DNA of 64,000 bases, from assembly GCA_003013855.2 (NCBI GenBank), contig ML058466.1, positions 930,001 through 994,000 of the forward strand, in the 5' to 3' direction. The stretch is from Liriodendron chinense. Taxonomy: Eukaryota; Streptophyta; Magnoliopsida; Magnoliales; Magnoliaceae. Both the position numbers and the translations under genes were made by a program. The notes under the pieces are model-generated. The model worked only from the letters and a program-made list of their open reading frames with translations. It had not been told where the DNA came from and made no database searches. Below, piece by piece: positions 24,201-34,787 of the stretch; within the stretch, counting starts at the first letter, position 1, and every line of letters starts with the position of its first letter.

Positions 24201-25266
24201 AAGGTGGTTGATCAAGTGGAGCTGAGGAATTGGCGACGCAGCGGTAACACGATCGGGGGAGCAAGGGAAACTGATTGAAGCACACGAGAGCGAAGATCAA
24301 GCAACCCGAACCGGCGCTGAACATGGGGCTCATCCGACAAGTAAGGTTCTCATTGTAGAGAGTCCTTCCACTCAATTCCCTGTGGGAGTTGAGTGTAGAG
24401 TTTGTTTGACAAACTCGAACTAGGGTCGTTTGCCGATCCTTGGCTTATTAGTTGAGCTTAAAACTTTAGGGACGTTGGCCGTTCCTTGGCCCGTTTGTTG
24501 GCCTAAAGACTAGGAGCTGTTTGGCGCTCCTTGGCTCATTACTGAGCCTAAATAAAGTCTCCAAGGGGGAGCCTCCAACACGGAAGTGAACGTGCGTAGT
24601 TCTTGTGCAGGACTAGACCTTGCGTAGGTTGAATAGGTTAGGAGGAACCTGTAAACTCCTCGGTTGGGTGGAGCCGATTTAAAACACCTTGGTTGGGAGG
24701 AACCAGATTTAAACTCCCTAGTGAATGTCGGTGTGCTTAAAGGGCTTGAGTACTTGAACTAGGAGTGAAGTAGATAAGTAGTCAAACCACTATACATGCT
24801 TGTGTTTGTGTTTGTATTTTAGCACACTTCTTGTTATGCATTGTGTTTAATTGTTTAATTATGAATGCTTAATTAGAGTGTATGCTAGCCACAAGATAGG
24901 CACATCTACACACAAGATGTACGTTCACTAGTTGCGTAGACTTGAGCTCATTGATCCATTCTCATAAGTCTACATAGGTTGCATAGATTAGGAGCTTGAT
25001 TTTTTTAATCAATTGAGTATTTATGCATGCTTAGACTAGGTTGCTTATTGCTTATACTCCATGCTAGTCTTGTGATTGGACCCTCTTAGGCTTGGAAGCC
25101 TAAGTGTTCTTGCTTGCTTAGTTTAATTTGTTAAAACTGTTAAGTAGGCGAAAAGAATTTCAAAAGGTCCTAATCCCCCCCCTAATAGGACTTAGCCATA
25201 ATAATAGTTGCTCTTTAAGCTTCTGCATATACAAAGGTGTTGTGTTAGACTACCGATGTACTTTCA
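21210..25266 (+). mobile_element. Copia family A solo LTR, outer (interrupted)
   Basis: It begins TGTTAGTGCACTTTTCTG and ends GATGTACTTTCA. The flanking direct repeat aggct (21205-21209 and 25267-25271) proves insertion into the D LTR. Removing the inner insertion (22056-24059) leaves about 2.05 kb. No internal region or PBS is present, so it is a solo LTR left by LTR-LTR recombination. Confidence 0.93.
22056..24054 (+). mobile_element. Copia family A solo LTR, inner
   Basis: A 1999-bp LTR begins TGTTAGTGCACTTTTTTG and ends GACGCACTTTCA, with target duplication gattg at 22051-22055 and 24055-24059. Joining the flanks restores the outer LTR, as shown by the uninterrupted copy at 30670-30720. 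It is younger than its host LTR. Confidence 0.95.
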
Positions 25267-25407
25267 AGGCTAGGCTGGACCGAGGTTAGGCTCTTCTCAC
25301 TCGGGCTCTCCGTGGTGGAGGAATGGGCTAAAGGGATGAAGGTGGTTTAGAATTTATGGATGTTGAGCGATTTTTTCTCTAGATGCTGAAACAATAAAGG
25401 AGGGGTG

Positions 25408-25416
25408 TATTTATAG
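25408..25416 (-). promoter_or_regulatory. TATA box of the D LTR
   Basis: On the minus strand CTATAAATA followed by CACCCC matches the position and sequence of the E LTR TATA box (58875-58883). It should mark the transcription start of element D about 30 bp further along the minus strand. Confidence 0.65.
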
Positions 25417-25911
25417 TTGGGAGCAGTGGCAGCTTTTGTAAATAAGCTTGGGCGGCCCCTTGGGGGCCACCTGTACAGACGCGCTGCTCCAGCTTCGGAG
25501 CGTACAGCCCCCGAACTTGAAGCAGAAAAGCTCAAGGTTTGAGGTTCGGAGCTACTCCGAAGCTGTGGCTCGGAACCAGGTGAGTTGACTGGGTTTGAAA
25601 GATGGATTGACACGGTGAGTTGAGTAGGTGCAAGGGCTGGACTGACCAGGTGAGTTGACTCGGTGATTTGACTCAGCGGGTTGACTCACCAAGTTTGACT
25701 TTTTTGGGATTTTTTTACTGATTTTTCTTATAGGGGGTTTTTCAGGCTGATTTTTAGGGGTGAGTCGACTGGATTCAGGCTTGAGCTGGGCTATGGATTG
25801 GGGCTTACAAGGGTGAGTTTGGCTGGGTTTGGACATGGGGTTTGGGTGTACGGTCCTCCATTCATCCAGCTATCTCTACCAACATTGTAGCCGAAGGTGG
25901 GGGTGTCTTCA

Positions 25912-26090
25912 ACGTGTCAGGGATACTAACCGATTTTTTAGATTTTTTATAAGATAACTGCCAATTATACCCCGCATGTTCCGCTTTCCTCAGAATGTGG
26001 AATGATGCATTAACTGCAACAGCCAAGCCTATTTAACCGTTCGTTCCCCTTAGTCTTTATCACGACTTAGACTCTGCCCTTCCTTCAACA
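25912..26090. other. Upstream region of the F antisense ORF
   Basis: About 180 bp lie between the end of the D LTR and an ATG at 26091. The D insertion probably cut into element F here. The bases next to the D LTR (acgtg, 25912-25916) would be its target duplication; the partner is not visible. A TATTTAA sequence occurs at 26030-26036. Confidence 0.4.
26030..26036 (+). promoter_or_regulatory. Weak TATA-like box before the F antisense ORF
   Basis: TATTTAA lies 55 bp before the ATG at 26091, which leaves room for a start site and a leader of about 25-30 bases. It is a weak match and is called only because elements C and D also have TATA-like sequences upstream of their antisense genes. Confidence 0.3.
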
Positions 26091-26783
26091 ATGGAGTCTG
26101 GTTTCTTCTGAGAGTATGCACGCCATCTACTACACAAGATTACATCTACAGGGATTTCCTATTTCGGTGATCCTTCCATGCTCTTTGATGTATATCCATT
26201 TATTCGAGACGCTTTGAAGTATGCAACCGATGATGCATCTCTAAAAGAAACCCAAAAACTAATCAGCCATTTGAAGGAACTCGAGAATTCCTTCTATCAA
26301 GCAGATTGTGAATTTGAGAAGTACTCCTCCCTTCTGAAGGGAAAAGTTGATTCTCATGAAGAAATGCTTAAATTGAATATTGAACATGACGAAGCCTGGA
26401 ACGAACAACTCATGTGGACCAGGGAATTTTCCTTTGATCGTGTTATGCTTCATTCACTCCATGTTCAACAGAAGAAATTGGAAGAAGATATCAAAACCAC
26501 CAATCATTTCTTTCCTGGCCAAGATAAAACGAATCCGGAGAGCCTAAGGGCCTTTCTTCATGCTCAAGTCGACATGTACCAAAATCAATTGGACAACAGC
26601 TTTGTCCACAAGTTAAGTGCATACAACTGATTGGTTGACCTCAATCGTTGCATTAAGTTAAACCTGAAGAATATGCCCAGCGCGGCCGAGGGACCGACAT
26701 GGAGAGTAAAGAAAATGGAGGCTAATAAAGCCCGTGCCCAAGCAGCCAAGGATTTCGAATGCCTTACTGCTTCGCTCACGTGA
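26091..26783 (+). pseudogene. Antisense coiled-coil ORF of gypsy element F
   Basis: An ATG at 26091 (MESGFF) opens a frame of about 230 codons that closes at TGA 26781-26783. Only two in-frame stops break it, TGA after MESGFF and TGA at 26628-26630; both could derive from CGA by C to T change. The product is helical and charged, with a likely coiled coil (KETQKLISHLKELENSFYQ) and a Lys/Ala-rich C-terminus. It has no intron and no known domain. It ends about 130 bp from the end of the minus-strand integrase of F, so the two genes converge. Similar extra ORFs are known in plant gypsy elements; this protein family I cannot name. Confidence 0.65.
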
Positions 26784-26916
26784 TCCTTTACTTCTTCGTT
26801 GTTTTGTTTTATAGCCTAGGTCGGCCGACTTGGTCGGTTTCCTTTAGACTTTTATATGTGCATTGGATGAGACTAATCTATGATTTTATTTTCTTTTGGC
26901 CCACCACAAACTTTCA

Positions 26917-27850
26917 TTAGATGCTAGCCAAAGGGCTTACTTTCCTTTTCACACTTAATGACTCTAGTCCTTGTACCACCTCCCAGAGTGAGGGGTAATG
27001 GATTTTTAAAAATTGTCCATTAATAGGTGCTTTGGCAAGCTTCCCATTCTTATCTTGCAAACGATAGGCTCCACCCTTCAACACATGTGCGACAATATAC
27101 GGCCCTTCCCAAGTAGGCGACCACTTTTTCCCTAGGGTCATGTCCCTGCAACCAAGTGTCAATACAACCTTCTAGACTTAATTGCCCACTATAAAAGTTT
27201 TCTTTTTTACCCTTTTATTATATGCCCTGCAACTTTCGCCTTGTTCACTACGATAGAATCCAAGGCTCATAATTGGACTTCATCCAACTCCTCGTGTTCA
27301 ACAAGCATGGCTTCGTTAAACTTGGCTGGGTTCAAGATAAGCTGATGGGTGACTCTCAGAGATGGAGCAATAATCTCTAAAGGGAGCACCACATCATGTC
27401 CGTAAATGAGGGCAAACAGATTCATCCACGTACTTTTGCAGGGCGAGTTCTTGTAGGCCCATAACACCTCAGATAAGTTTAGATACCGTTCTCAGGAGTT
27501 CTCCTCGATCATCTTCCTTATAATGTTCTTAATAATTTTATTACTTGCTTCTGGTTGGCCATTTGCCTGTGAATAACATGGGGTTGAATGCAAAATTTTA
27601 ATCTTGTACCGCTCGGCCATAGCTTCACCTCATATGATGAAAAAGTGGCGCCTTGATCCAGGGTGATTGATTCTAAAATTCCGAATCGGTGGATGATATG
27701 CGTTTCGATAAACTCAACAATATTCCTGTGACCGACTCCCTTCATAGACCTGGTTTCAATCCACTTAGTAAAATAATCAGTGGCTAAAATAATGGAGTCC
27801 ATGCTTGAAGAGGCTGGTTAGATAAGGCAAACTAAGTCAATCGCCTAGCC
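26917..27850 (-). pseudogene. int: Integrase of gypsy element F, decayed
   Basis: Integrase inserts element cDNA into the chromosome. The core is seen at 27802-27518 (ILATDYFTKWIETRSMKGV, ITLDQGATFSS), the following helix region at 27467-27267 (LWAYKNSPCKSTWMN, IYGHDVVLPLEI), and the C-terminal domain at 27162-26917 (WEGPYIVAHVLKGGAYRL, NGQFLKIHYPS). Frame changes separate the pieces. There is no chromodomain, which fits the Tat/Athila branch. The catalytic region is interrupted. Confidence 0.85.
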
Positions 27851-28197
27851 TCGGAACGACCATGGCTTAATAACCGAATGAATTTTTGTTGCTGGGACAT
27901 GCCATATCGGCTCGTTCTTTTGGCAGGCCTCCCACCCTTTAGCAAATTGAATGCAATTGGCCATCATTTTGGGTCAAAAATATCCATAACACCTTAATGT
28001 TAGTCGCATCTTCCTGCCTACTTGATGTGCTCTGTAAATTCCTTTATAGACCTCTCCATGGCCAACATAGCTTTTTTTTTTACACCTAAACATCTTAACA
28101 GTACCCCATTAGCCCCTTTTCGGTATAATTCACTATCGATAATAATGTAGTTAATGGCCGTCCTTTAGATATCTTTGCTACCTTTTATCTAGGGACA
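27851..28197 (-). pseudogene. Degraded RNase H-integrase linker of element F
   Basis: The order of the flanking domains places the integrase zinc-binding region here, and fragments such as a W-E-A-C-Q-K-N-E-P-like stretch near 27900-27950 can be read on the minus strand in broken frames. No long open frame remains. Confidence 0.45.
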
Positions 28198-28844
28198 TTA
28201 GAGATATCCCATGATAGGGGCCCTGCAATCGTCATTGTCCAGCTCTACTTGGCATATTTTCATAGGAATTTCCCTTTCAAACACTGAAGGCAAAGCCTTA
28301 GTTTGAGTCATAATCGTCCTTCCGACCGATCTTTCATAAATCTCTAATCTTGCTACTAATTGTGCCATTTCATTAGCATCTGTATTATAACCATGGGTCA
28401 AATGTATGAGTTTCACCTCATAGAACATGTCTAGCATTTGCGAAGCTAAGGCATAATAGGGAAGCAATGTAGGGCTAGTACACTTAAACTTTCTGGCCAT
28501 TTGGTTTATGACTAATTGGGAATCGCCTATCACGATCACACTCCTGGCTCCTAACTCCATGAAGAACTCTAAGCCGATTAACATCGACTCATCCTTGGCC
28601 TGATTTTTTGTGCATTCGAAGTCCAGGTGGAAAGCATACTCATGTTTATTTCCATTTAGTGCAATCAAAATGAGGCCTGCCCCGAAAGCCTTATTTGTCT
28701 TAGACCCATTGAAAATTAGCTTCCAAGATGTTGATAGACATGGTACAAATCGAGTACCTCTAGTGGTAATTGGTCTTCTAAATCAGATGGGTGATCGGCC
28801 AGAAAATTTACTATAACTTAACCTTTTATTGTTTTTTAAGGAAG
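28198..28844 (-). pseudogene. RNase H domain of gypsy element F, decayed
   Basis: RNase H degrades the RNA of RNA-DNA hybrids during reverse transcription. On the minus strand the linker phrase NFLADHPSDLEDQLPLEV precedes SWKLIFNGSKTNKAFGAGL, then SMLIGLEFFMELGARSVIVI with GDSQLVINQMARKF. At least one frame change separates the linker from the domain. The first catalytic Asp of the F-D-G-S motif is replaced (FNGS). The gene is cut at 28845 by element B and continues at 57503. Confidence 0.85.
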
Positions 28845-28849
28845 GTATT

Positions 28850-29653
28850 TGTTGAGCTTCCATTTTATACATATTCTAACCCATTACATCACATTATATG
28901 CATGGTTTGCATACTTAAAAGACTCATCTAATACATGTTTTTGTGATTATAGGAATGAGAGGGAGACTTCACCAATTCATGGTTAAAAGAGTCACTTTGC
29001 ATGCCTTGAAGATCAAAGAAATAAAGGATAAGAGATGGAGGAAACGTGCAATGCAATGGAGGAAGAAAAGTGTGAAAAAGTAACAATTTACAGCCTAACC
29101 GGCCGGATGATAGGTCAGCCATGCACTTTCTAAAGCAGATTTCAAATACAAGCAGTCCCATTTTTAGTTTTTCGGCCCAGTTTTCGGGGCTTATCTTGAT
29201 GATATTTGGAAATCCAACACGTATGTCTAATTTGATAATCTTCTAGACCACATCCATATATTACTTCTACATGGATGTGTTGGATTTCCAAATATTATCA
29301 AGATAAGCCCTGAAAACTGGGCTGAAAATCCAAAAACGGGACTACCTGTATTTAAAATCTGCTTTAGAAAGTGCATGGCTGACCTGTCATCCGCCCGGCC
29401 GGTCAGGCTGTGAATTGTGACTTTTTTACACTTTTCTTCCTCCATTACATTGCATCTTTCCTCCATCTCTTATCCTTTATTTCTTTGATCTTCAAGGCAT
29501 ACAAAGTGACTCTTTTAACCATGAATTGGTGAAGTCTCCCTCTCATTCCTACAATTACAAAAACATGTATTAGATGAGTCTTTTAAGTATGCAAACCATG
29601 CATATAATGTGATGTAATAGGTTAGAATATGTATAAAATAGAAGCTCAACACA
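28850..29653. repeat. Inverted repeat of B LTR starts (fold-back)
   Basis: Bases 28850 to about 29230 are the first 370-380 bp of the B LTR. The same sequence follows in reverse from 29653 down to about 29272. The short loop holds a piece of a later LTR segment (TCTAATTTGATAATCTTCTA), so LTR bases are missing at the turn. The two minus-strand and one plus-strand ORFs here mirror each other and are not genes. Confidence 0.9.
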
Positions 29654-32600
29654 CCCCCCAACCAGCGTTTTGCTAATCTCGAGCAAAACATGCATCAAAC
29701 AAGTTCAAATCTCCAAAACCAAACTCTTCTTTAGAAACTATGCTTCTATACATTCCAAGATATACAAGTGCAAAAATGAGAGAGACTGGATGATAGAAGC
29801 TGAAACCTAAAACTTCTCAAAACATAATAAGTGTGTTAGTGCACTTTTCTATGACATACTAGTGCACCTAGTTTGTCAATTACTTAGGTCAGTGAGTCTA
29901 GTGTCGGTTGAGCTTAGTGAAGAACGAAGACTGAAGACTCAAGTGGTCCTGCTGCATCAAGGAAGAAGAAACAGGTAAAAGTGATGCCTTGGTGTGCCTT
30001 GGTGTACCTTGCCTTGACCAAAACCTAACCCATAACCTCTTAGATGACTTGGACCAACTAGGTATACCCTTAGTCATCATTATTAGTCTTAGAACTCCAT
30101 GAAAAACATGATAAGTTAGACTAATTAAAGGGGTGGAAGCTTCTGTAATCAAAACAGCTCAAACAGCAGTTTCCGATTGATCTCCGATCAATTGGACGAT
30201 GGCTCTGATAGGACTCTGATCAATCGGACAGAAGCTTCGATCAATCAGAAACTGTTCCAGCAACCTTGAAAACCCACTGGACATATTTTCGATTAATCGG
30301 ACAGTCTTCCGATCCATCGGAAGGGGTCAGTCCGATCAATCGGACAATGTTCCGATCAATCGAAAAATCCTGCAGAGAATTCTCTGGACTAAATTCCGAT
30401 CAATCGGACATGTCTCCGATCAATCGGACCTTCTTCCGATCAATCGGAGATGCGCGAATCTGCCCGTTTTTTTACCGTTGGAAGAAAATCTATTTAAAGA
30501 TGGGGGTTCGTTTTTGAGCTGAGTGAGGAGATTTTGAGGAGATAGGAGCCACCATTGTTGAAGGTCATTAAGAGCCCTATTCCTAACCTAAACAAGTGAT
30601 CTTCCTTGTGATTCATCACAAGTATGGAGCATTCAAAGCTCAAGAAGAAGATGCACTTGTCCCTCTTTTGATCTCTAGAGATTGGATTGATCTTGATTGT
30701 CATATTCCTATCCAATACTCTATGATGAGATCGTTGTAGGTGAGACTCTCTAGGTAACCCATTCCCATAAGTTGTAGAGATCTCAAACCTACCCTCCCTA
30801 GCACCTTAGGCATCTCCAATGGACCATCACATGTAAGGTAGCTGATCTTGGAGCTGAAGCCTTGGCACAGCGGCGGCGTCAAAGATCAGGGGAGCACATG
30901 GGGAGCTGATTCAAGCACGGGAGAGCGAGAAGAAGCAACCCGAAGCGGTGATACAAAGGGGCTCAATCCGACAAGTAAGGTTGTCTTGTTAGGAGTCCAT
31001 CTACTCAATTCCCTGTGGGAGTTGAGTATAGAGTTTGTTTGACAAACTCGACCTAGGGTCGTTAGCCGATCCTTGGCCTATTAGTTGAGCCTAAAATCTA
31101 GGGACATCAACCGTTCCTTGGCACGTTAGTCGGCCTAAACAGAGTTTCCAAGGGGGAGCCACCAACACGGGTGCAATCGTGTAGGTTGGGAGGAACCTGT
31201 AAACTCCCCGGTTGGGTGGATCTGAGTTAAAACACCTTGGTTGGGAGAAACCAGATTTAAACTCCCCAGTGAATGCCGGTGTGCTCAAAGGGGTTGAGTA
31301 CTTGAACAGGGAGTAGAGTAGACAAGTAGTCGAACCACTATAAATCCTTGTGTTTGTGATTGTTCTTGAGCACATTTCTCTTTATGCATTGCATTTAACT
31401 TGTTAATTATGAATGCTTAGTTAGGAATGTATGCTAAGCACTTAATAGGCACATCCACACTCAAAATATGTACTTTCACTACCTCAAGTAGACTTGAACT
31501 TCTTGATCCATCCTCACTCAAGTCTATTTGAGTAGCATAGATTAGGTTCTTCATTAGTTTAATCATTTATTAATCTATGCTTGTTTAGACTAGGTTGTTT
31601 ACTGCTTAACCATATGCTAGTCTTGTGATTGGACCCACTTAGGCTTGGAAGCCGAAGTGTTCTTGCTTACTTAGTTTGATTTGTTAAATTATATAAGTAG
31701 GCGAAAAGAATTTCAAAATAGGTCCTAATCACCCCCCTCCTATAGGTTTAGCCATAATTCTAGTTGCTCTTACGCTTCTGCGCACGTACGTGGGTGTCGT
31801 GTTAGACTACCCGACGTACTTTCAAAGTGTTCATATAGAATTCCCGGTGATCGATAAATAAATAGAAGAACTTGAACAAATTCAACCTAGTGTGCATAGT
31901 GAATGTTCATCTCATGAGTTTCCAGGATTATCTTCTTCATAGATCAACTAAACTATGGGTTTAAAAGTGCACAGATCAACAACAAGCCTATGACAGGAAT
32001 TTGCCTTACCGTCCTTCCGATGGCTTTCATACTACGTCCCATTTTCGACTTTGGTTACGAGTAAACCATCCTCCGGTTGGTAATAGGTAGCCCTTTTCGA
32101 AATTTTCCACCATATTCTCAATTATACCCATATTTTCTTTCATTCATACATATTAGATAGGATTTATAGAAATCCATATCTTTCGTTATTTTCCCACAAA
32201 CAAGGATGGACAAAGTACCCCGGCTTGGTTCCTCAACACCTCAAATCTAAGTCTAGCCAATCTACAAAGCTACATAATCCTTTCAAACCATGAAAATCGT
32301 GTAATGTGAACTAGTTGTAAAAGTGTTCAAATTTTCTATCAATCATATAAATAGGAGAATTCACATATAAAACCAATATATTAAAGGTAGTTCAAGACTT
32401 ACAACATCACTCACTTCGTATCTCTTTTTCTTATACTCGTATAATCCCAAATTCATAGAAACAAAGTTTTCTAAAAAGAGTTTTGAATTTTCAGAAAATT
32501 TGAAAATTTTCTATATAATTACTCGAAATGTCACAAAAGCTAGTAAATTCATCTAAGGAATGGCACCCCCAACCAAAATTTTACATTATTCTCAATGTAA

Positions 32601-32904
32601 CAAGATATGCAATAAGCATAATATGAGACTAATGACATAAAATAAAGGAGAGTGAAAACGAAAGTACCTGGGGTAGCAAGTTGATCAATTTTAGCATCTT
32701 CCATTATCTCGATGAGACTTATTCAATTCTAATTGCCAAAAAATAAATCCTAACCTACCTTTGATTAGTTTGATCGACTACATGATCAAATTTGAGCAGG
32801 ATCTTCATGAATTTTAATAAATTTCTCATAAGGAGCATTCAAAGTCCTGCTCGACAGTAAACATGGATGCTTTCCTTCATTGAAGTCCAATATTTATGTG
32901 CACC
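29654..32904 (-). repeat. Inverted copy of the 3' part of the B internal region
   Basis: Apart from the copia solo LTR at 29834-31824, this stretch is the reverse complement of about 54405-55663, including the polypurine tract next to the LTR start (CACCCCCCAACCAG near 29653-29668). The match ends near 32904, and 32905-32930 is a short junction before the forward LTR. Confidence 0.85.
29834..31824 (+). mobile_element. Copia family A solo LTR in the inverted part of B
   Basis: A 1991-bp LTR begins TGTTAGTGCACTTTTCTA and ends GACGTACTTTCA, with target duplication aagtg at 29829-29833 and 31825-31829. The homologous stretch near 55484 lacks it, so an empty site is present in the same window. 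It carries the TCCGATCAATCGGA cluster at 30170-30455. Confidence 0.96.
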
Positions 32905-32930
32905 ACATTATGAAATTATATGCATCACAT

Positions 32931-34731
32931 TATATTCTAACCCATTACATCACATTATATGCATGGTTTGCATACTTAAAAGACTCATTTAATACATGTT
33001 TTTGTGATTGTAGGAATGAGAGGGAGACTTCACCAATCCATGGTTAAAAGAGTCACTTTATATGCCTTGAAGATCAAAGAAATAAAGGATAAATGCAATA
33101 CAATGGAGGAAGAAAAGTGTGAAAAAGTCACAATTTACAGCCTGACCGGACGACTGGCCGGCCAGTCGAATGACAGGTCGGCCATGCACTTTCTAAAGCA
33201 AATTTCAAATACAGGAACGCCCATTTTTAGTTTTTTGGCCCAGTTTTTAAGGATTATCTTGATGATATTTGGAAATTTAACATGTCCATATCAAAGAGGA
33301 GCTCGACGTCGAAATAACCAAAGTGGTTTCATGTCAATCGGAGCTACGGATTGACGGTGGTGGCTAAAACAATACGAACTGTCCAGAAGGTTTCCAGATT
33401 TCGCTGCTCAACACTAGAAGGTCCAGGTGGCCCATCATTGATGATATGAAAAATCTAATTTGACCATCTTCTAGACCACATCCATATATGAATAACCACG
33501 AAGTTTCAGGTCAAAAGAATGTGTGGTTGGTTCTTACCGGTTGAAGAAAGATGGATCATCCAGAAAGATTCAACTGCACAAATTTTATAGAAGGCCTAAG
33601 TGTTCTAATTTTTACACCCAATTCTGGAGTTGATTTGTAAAATCTAATCCATCTATCATCTAGAAGAGGAAGGTTTTTACTAATTTTCCAAATTTGAGAT
33701 CAATTCAACCTTTATACACTCCGTAGTGTTGAAAGTAAGATGACTAATTCCGGAGGTACCCGAATTGCACGATTTTGAGAGGCAGTCATTGATCTGATTG
33801 GTGGGCCCATTCAGAAGATAATCATAAAAATCTAAACCATATATGAGGAAGATCAAGTTCCAGGGAAATTACAAATAAAATTTGAAGGCAATCCAACCAT
33901 TGGTTAAGCCGTACGAAGCCAAACAAAATTTGTTATGTTGCGGTACTCTTGTTGTATTATAAAAGGAGGTGCTCTCTTCTATTCCAAGGCAATCAAGGAC
34001 GTGGGAAGCAAGGAGTTCAAGTCCTAAGAGGCTACCTAGCCTCCTACAGCTAGTTTTTCTTCCTTTTCATAGTTCTAGTCTTAGTTTTAATATGTTTTTT
34101 CTTAGTTAACCTCTTAGCTAGAACTAGAGGTAAAATTTGTAGTTAGTTTCAATGCTTCAATTCTTTTATTTCAAGTACCATTTTCTTAATTTTGGATTTT
34201 GAACTTCTAGCTTGAATAAAGTTTTAATTTTTAGATGAATTATGAGAGTTTGTGTACTCCGGACATGAGTTCTTTGCTATTCTCTGAGATTGCCATGATG
34301 AGTTTGTTTATATTTGAATTATAGTAACCCCAGAGCATGTCATAGTCTCTTAGCATGGTTGTTACTTCGAAGGCTACAAGTTTGAGTTCTATGTGCTTCA
34401 TTAGAACTAGAAATTTGATTTTTAAATTTAAGTGGGACTGTTTGTGCTTGAATGTTATATCCTCCAATTAGATGAGAGATAGAACTTTTATTCTAATTGT
34501 ATTGTGCTTTGATGAATGGATTAGTATTGAACTACTACAAGTGGATCCTTGATGCTCTAGTTCTTTCCAAATCTCAAATTTTCCTGTTTTATGTTAAAAA
34601 TTGTTTTCCTAAACTACTTGGTTCTAGTTATTGGAATAGTTGGAATTGTTTACTTCTTTCCCTGTGGATCGACCTCGGTCTTACCGAGAATTATTACTAC
34701 ATCGCAGCCTTGCACTTGAGGCGAGCGAACA
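32931..34731 (+). repeat. Element B 5' LTR (start lost)
   Basis: It aligns with the 3' LTR (55664-57497) from about its thirtieth base onward and ends GAGCGAACA. The TATA box TATAAAA is at 33958-33964. The missing first bases are found at 28850 instead, which shows that the 5' end of B was rearranged. Confidence 0.88.
33958..33964 (+). promoter_or_regulatory. TATA box of the B 5' LTR
   Basis: TATAAAA is followed by GGAGGTGCTCTCTTC. The same sequence is kept in the 3' LTR at 56715-56721, which supports its role as the LTR promoter. Confidence 0.65.
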
Positions 34732-34737
34732 AGTTTT

Positions 34738-34755
34738 TAGCGCCGTTGCCAGGGA
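34738..34755 (+). other. Primer-binding site of element B (tRNA-Asp type)
   Basis: TAGCGCCGTTGCCAGGGA lies six bases after the LTR end. It is two changes from TGGCGCCGTTGCCGGGGA, the site complementary to tRNA-Asp used by many Athila/Tat elements. Confidence 0.85.
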
Positions 34756-34787
34756 AAAGGTAAAACGGTTCTAATTGTTCTAGTAGC

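Larger units (their letters stand above)
20478..25911 (-). repeat. Element D 5' LTR, interrupted by copia solo LTRs
   Basis: It begins TGAAGACACCCCCACC at 25911 on the minus strand and ends ...CCACA at 20478. Minus the 4062 bp of nested insertion it is about 1.37 kb. It matches the E LTR (58393-59939) along its length, including the AGCATACGCTCGAACT block near 20960 and the 'GGGTCTAGCCGA' block near 20680, but it lacks the 144-bp duplication of E. Confidence 0.88.

Noticed and set aside
34497..34763. 88-codon ORF at the end of the B 5' LTR
   Set aside because: It crosses the LTR end and PBS and is broken in the 3' LTR copy.
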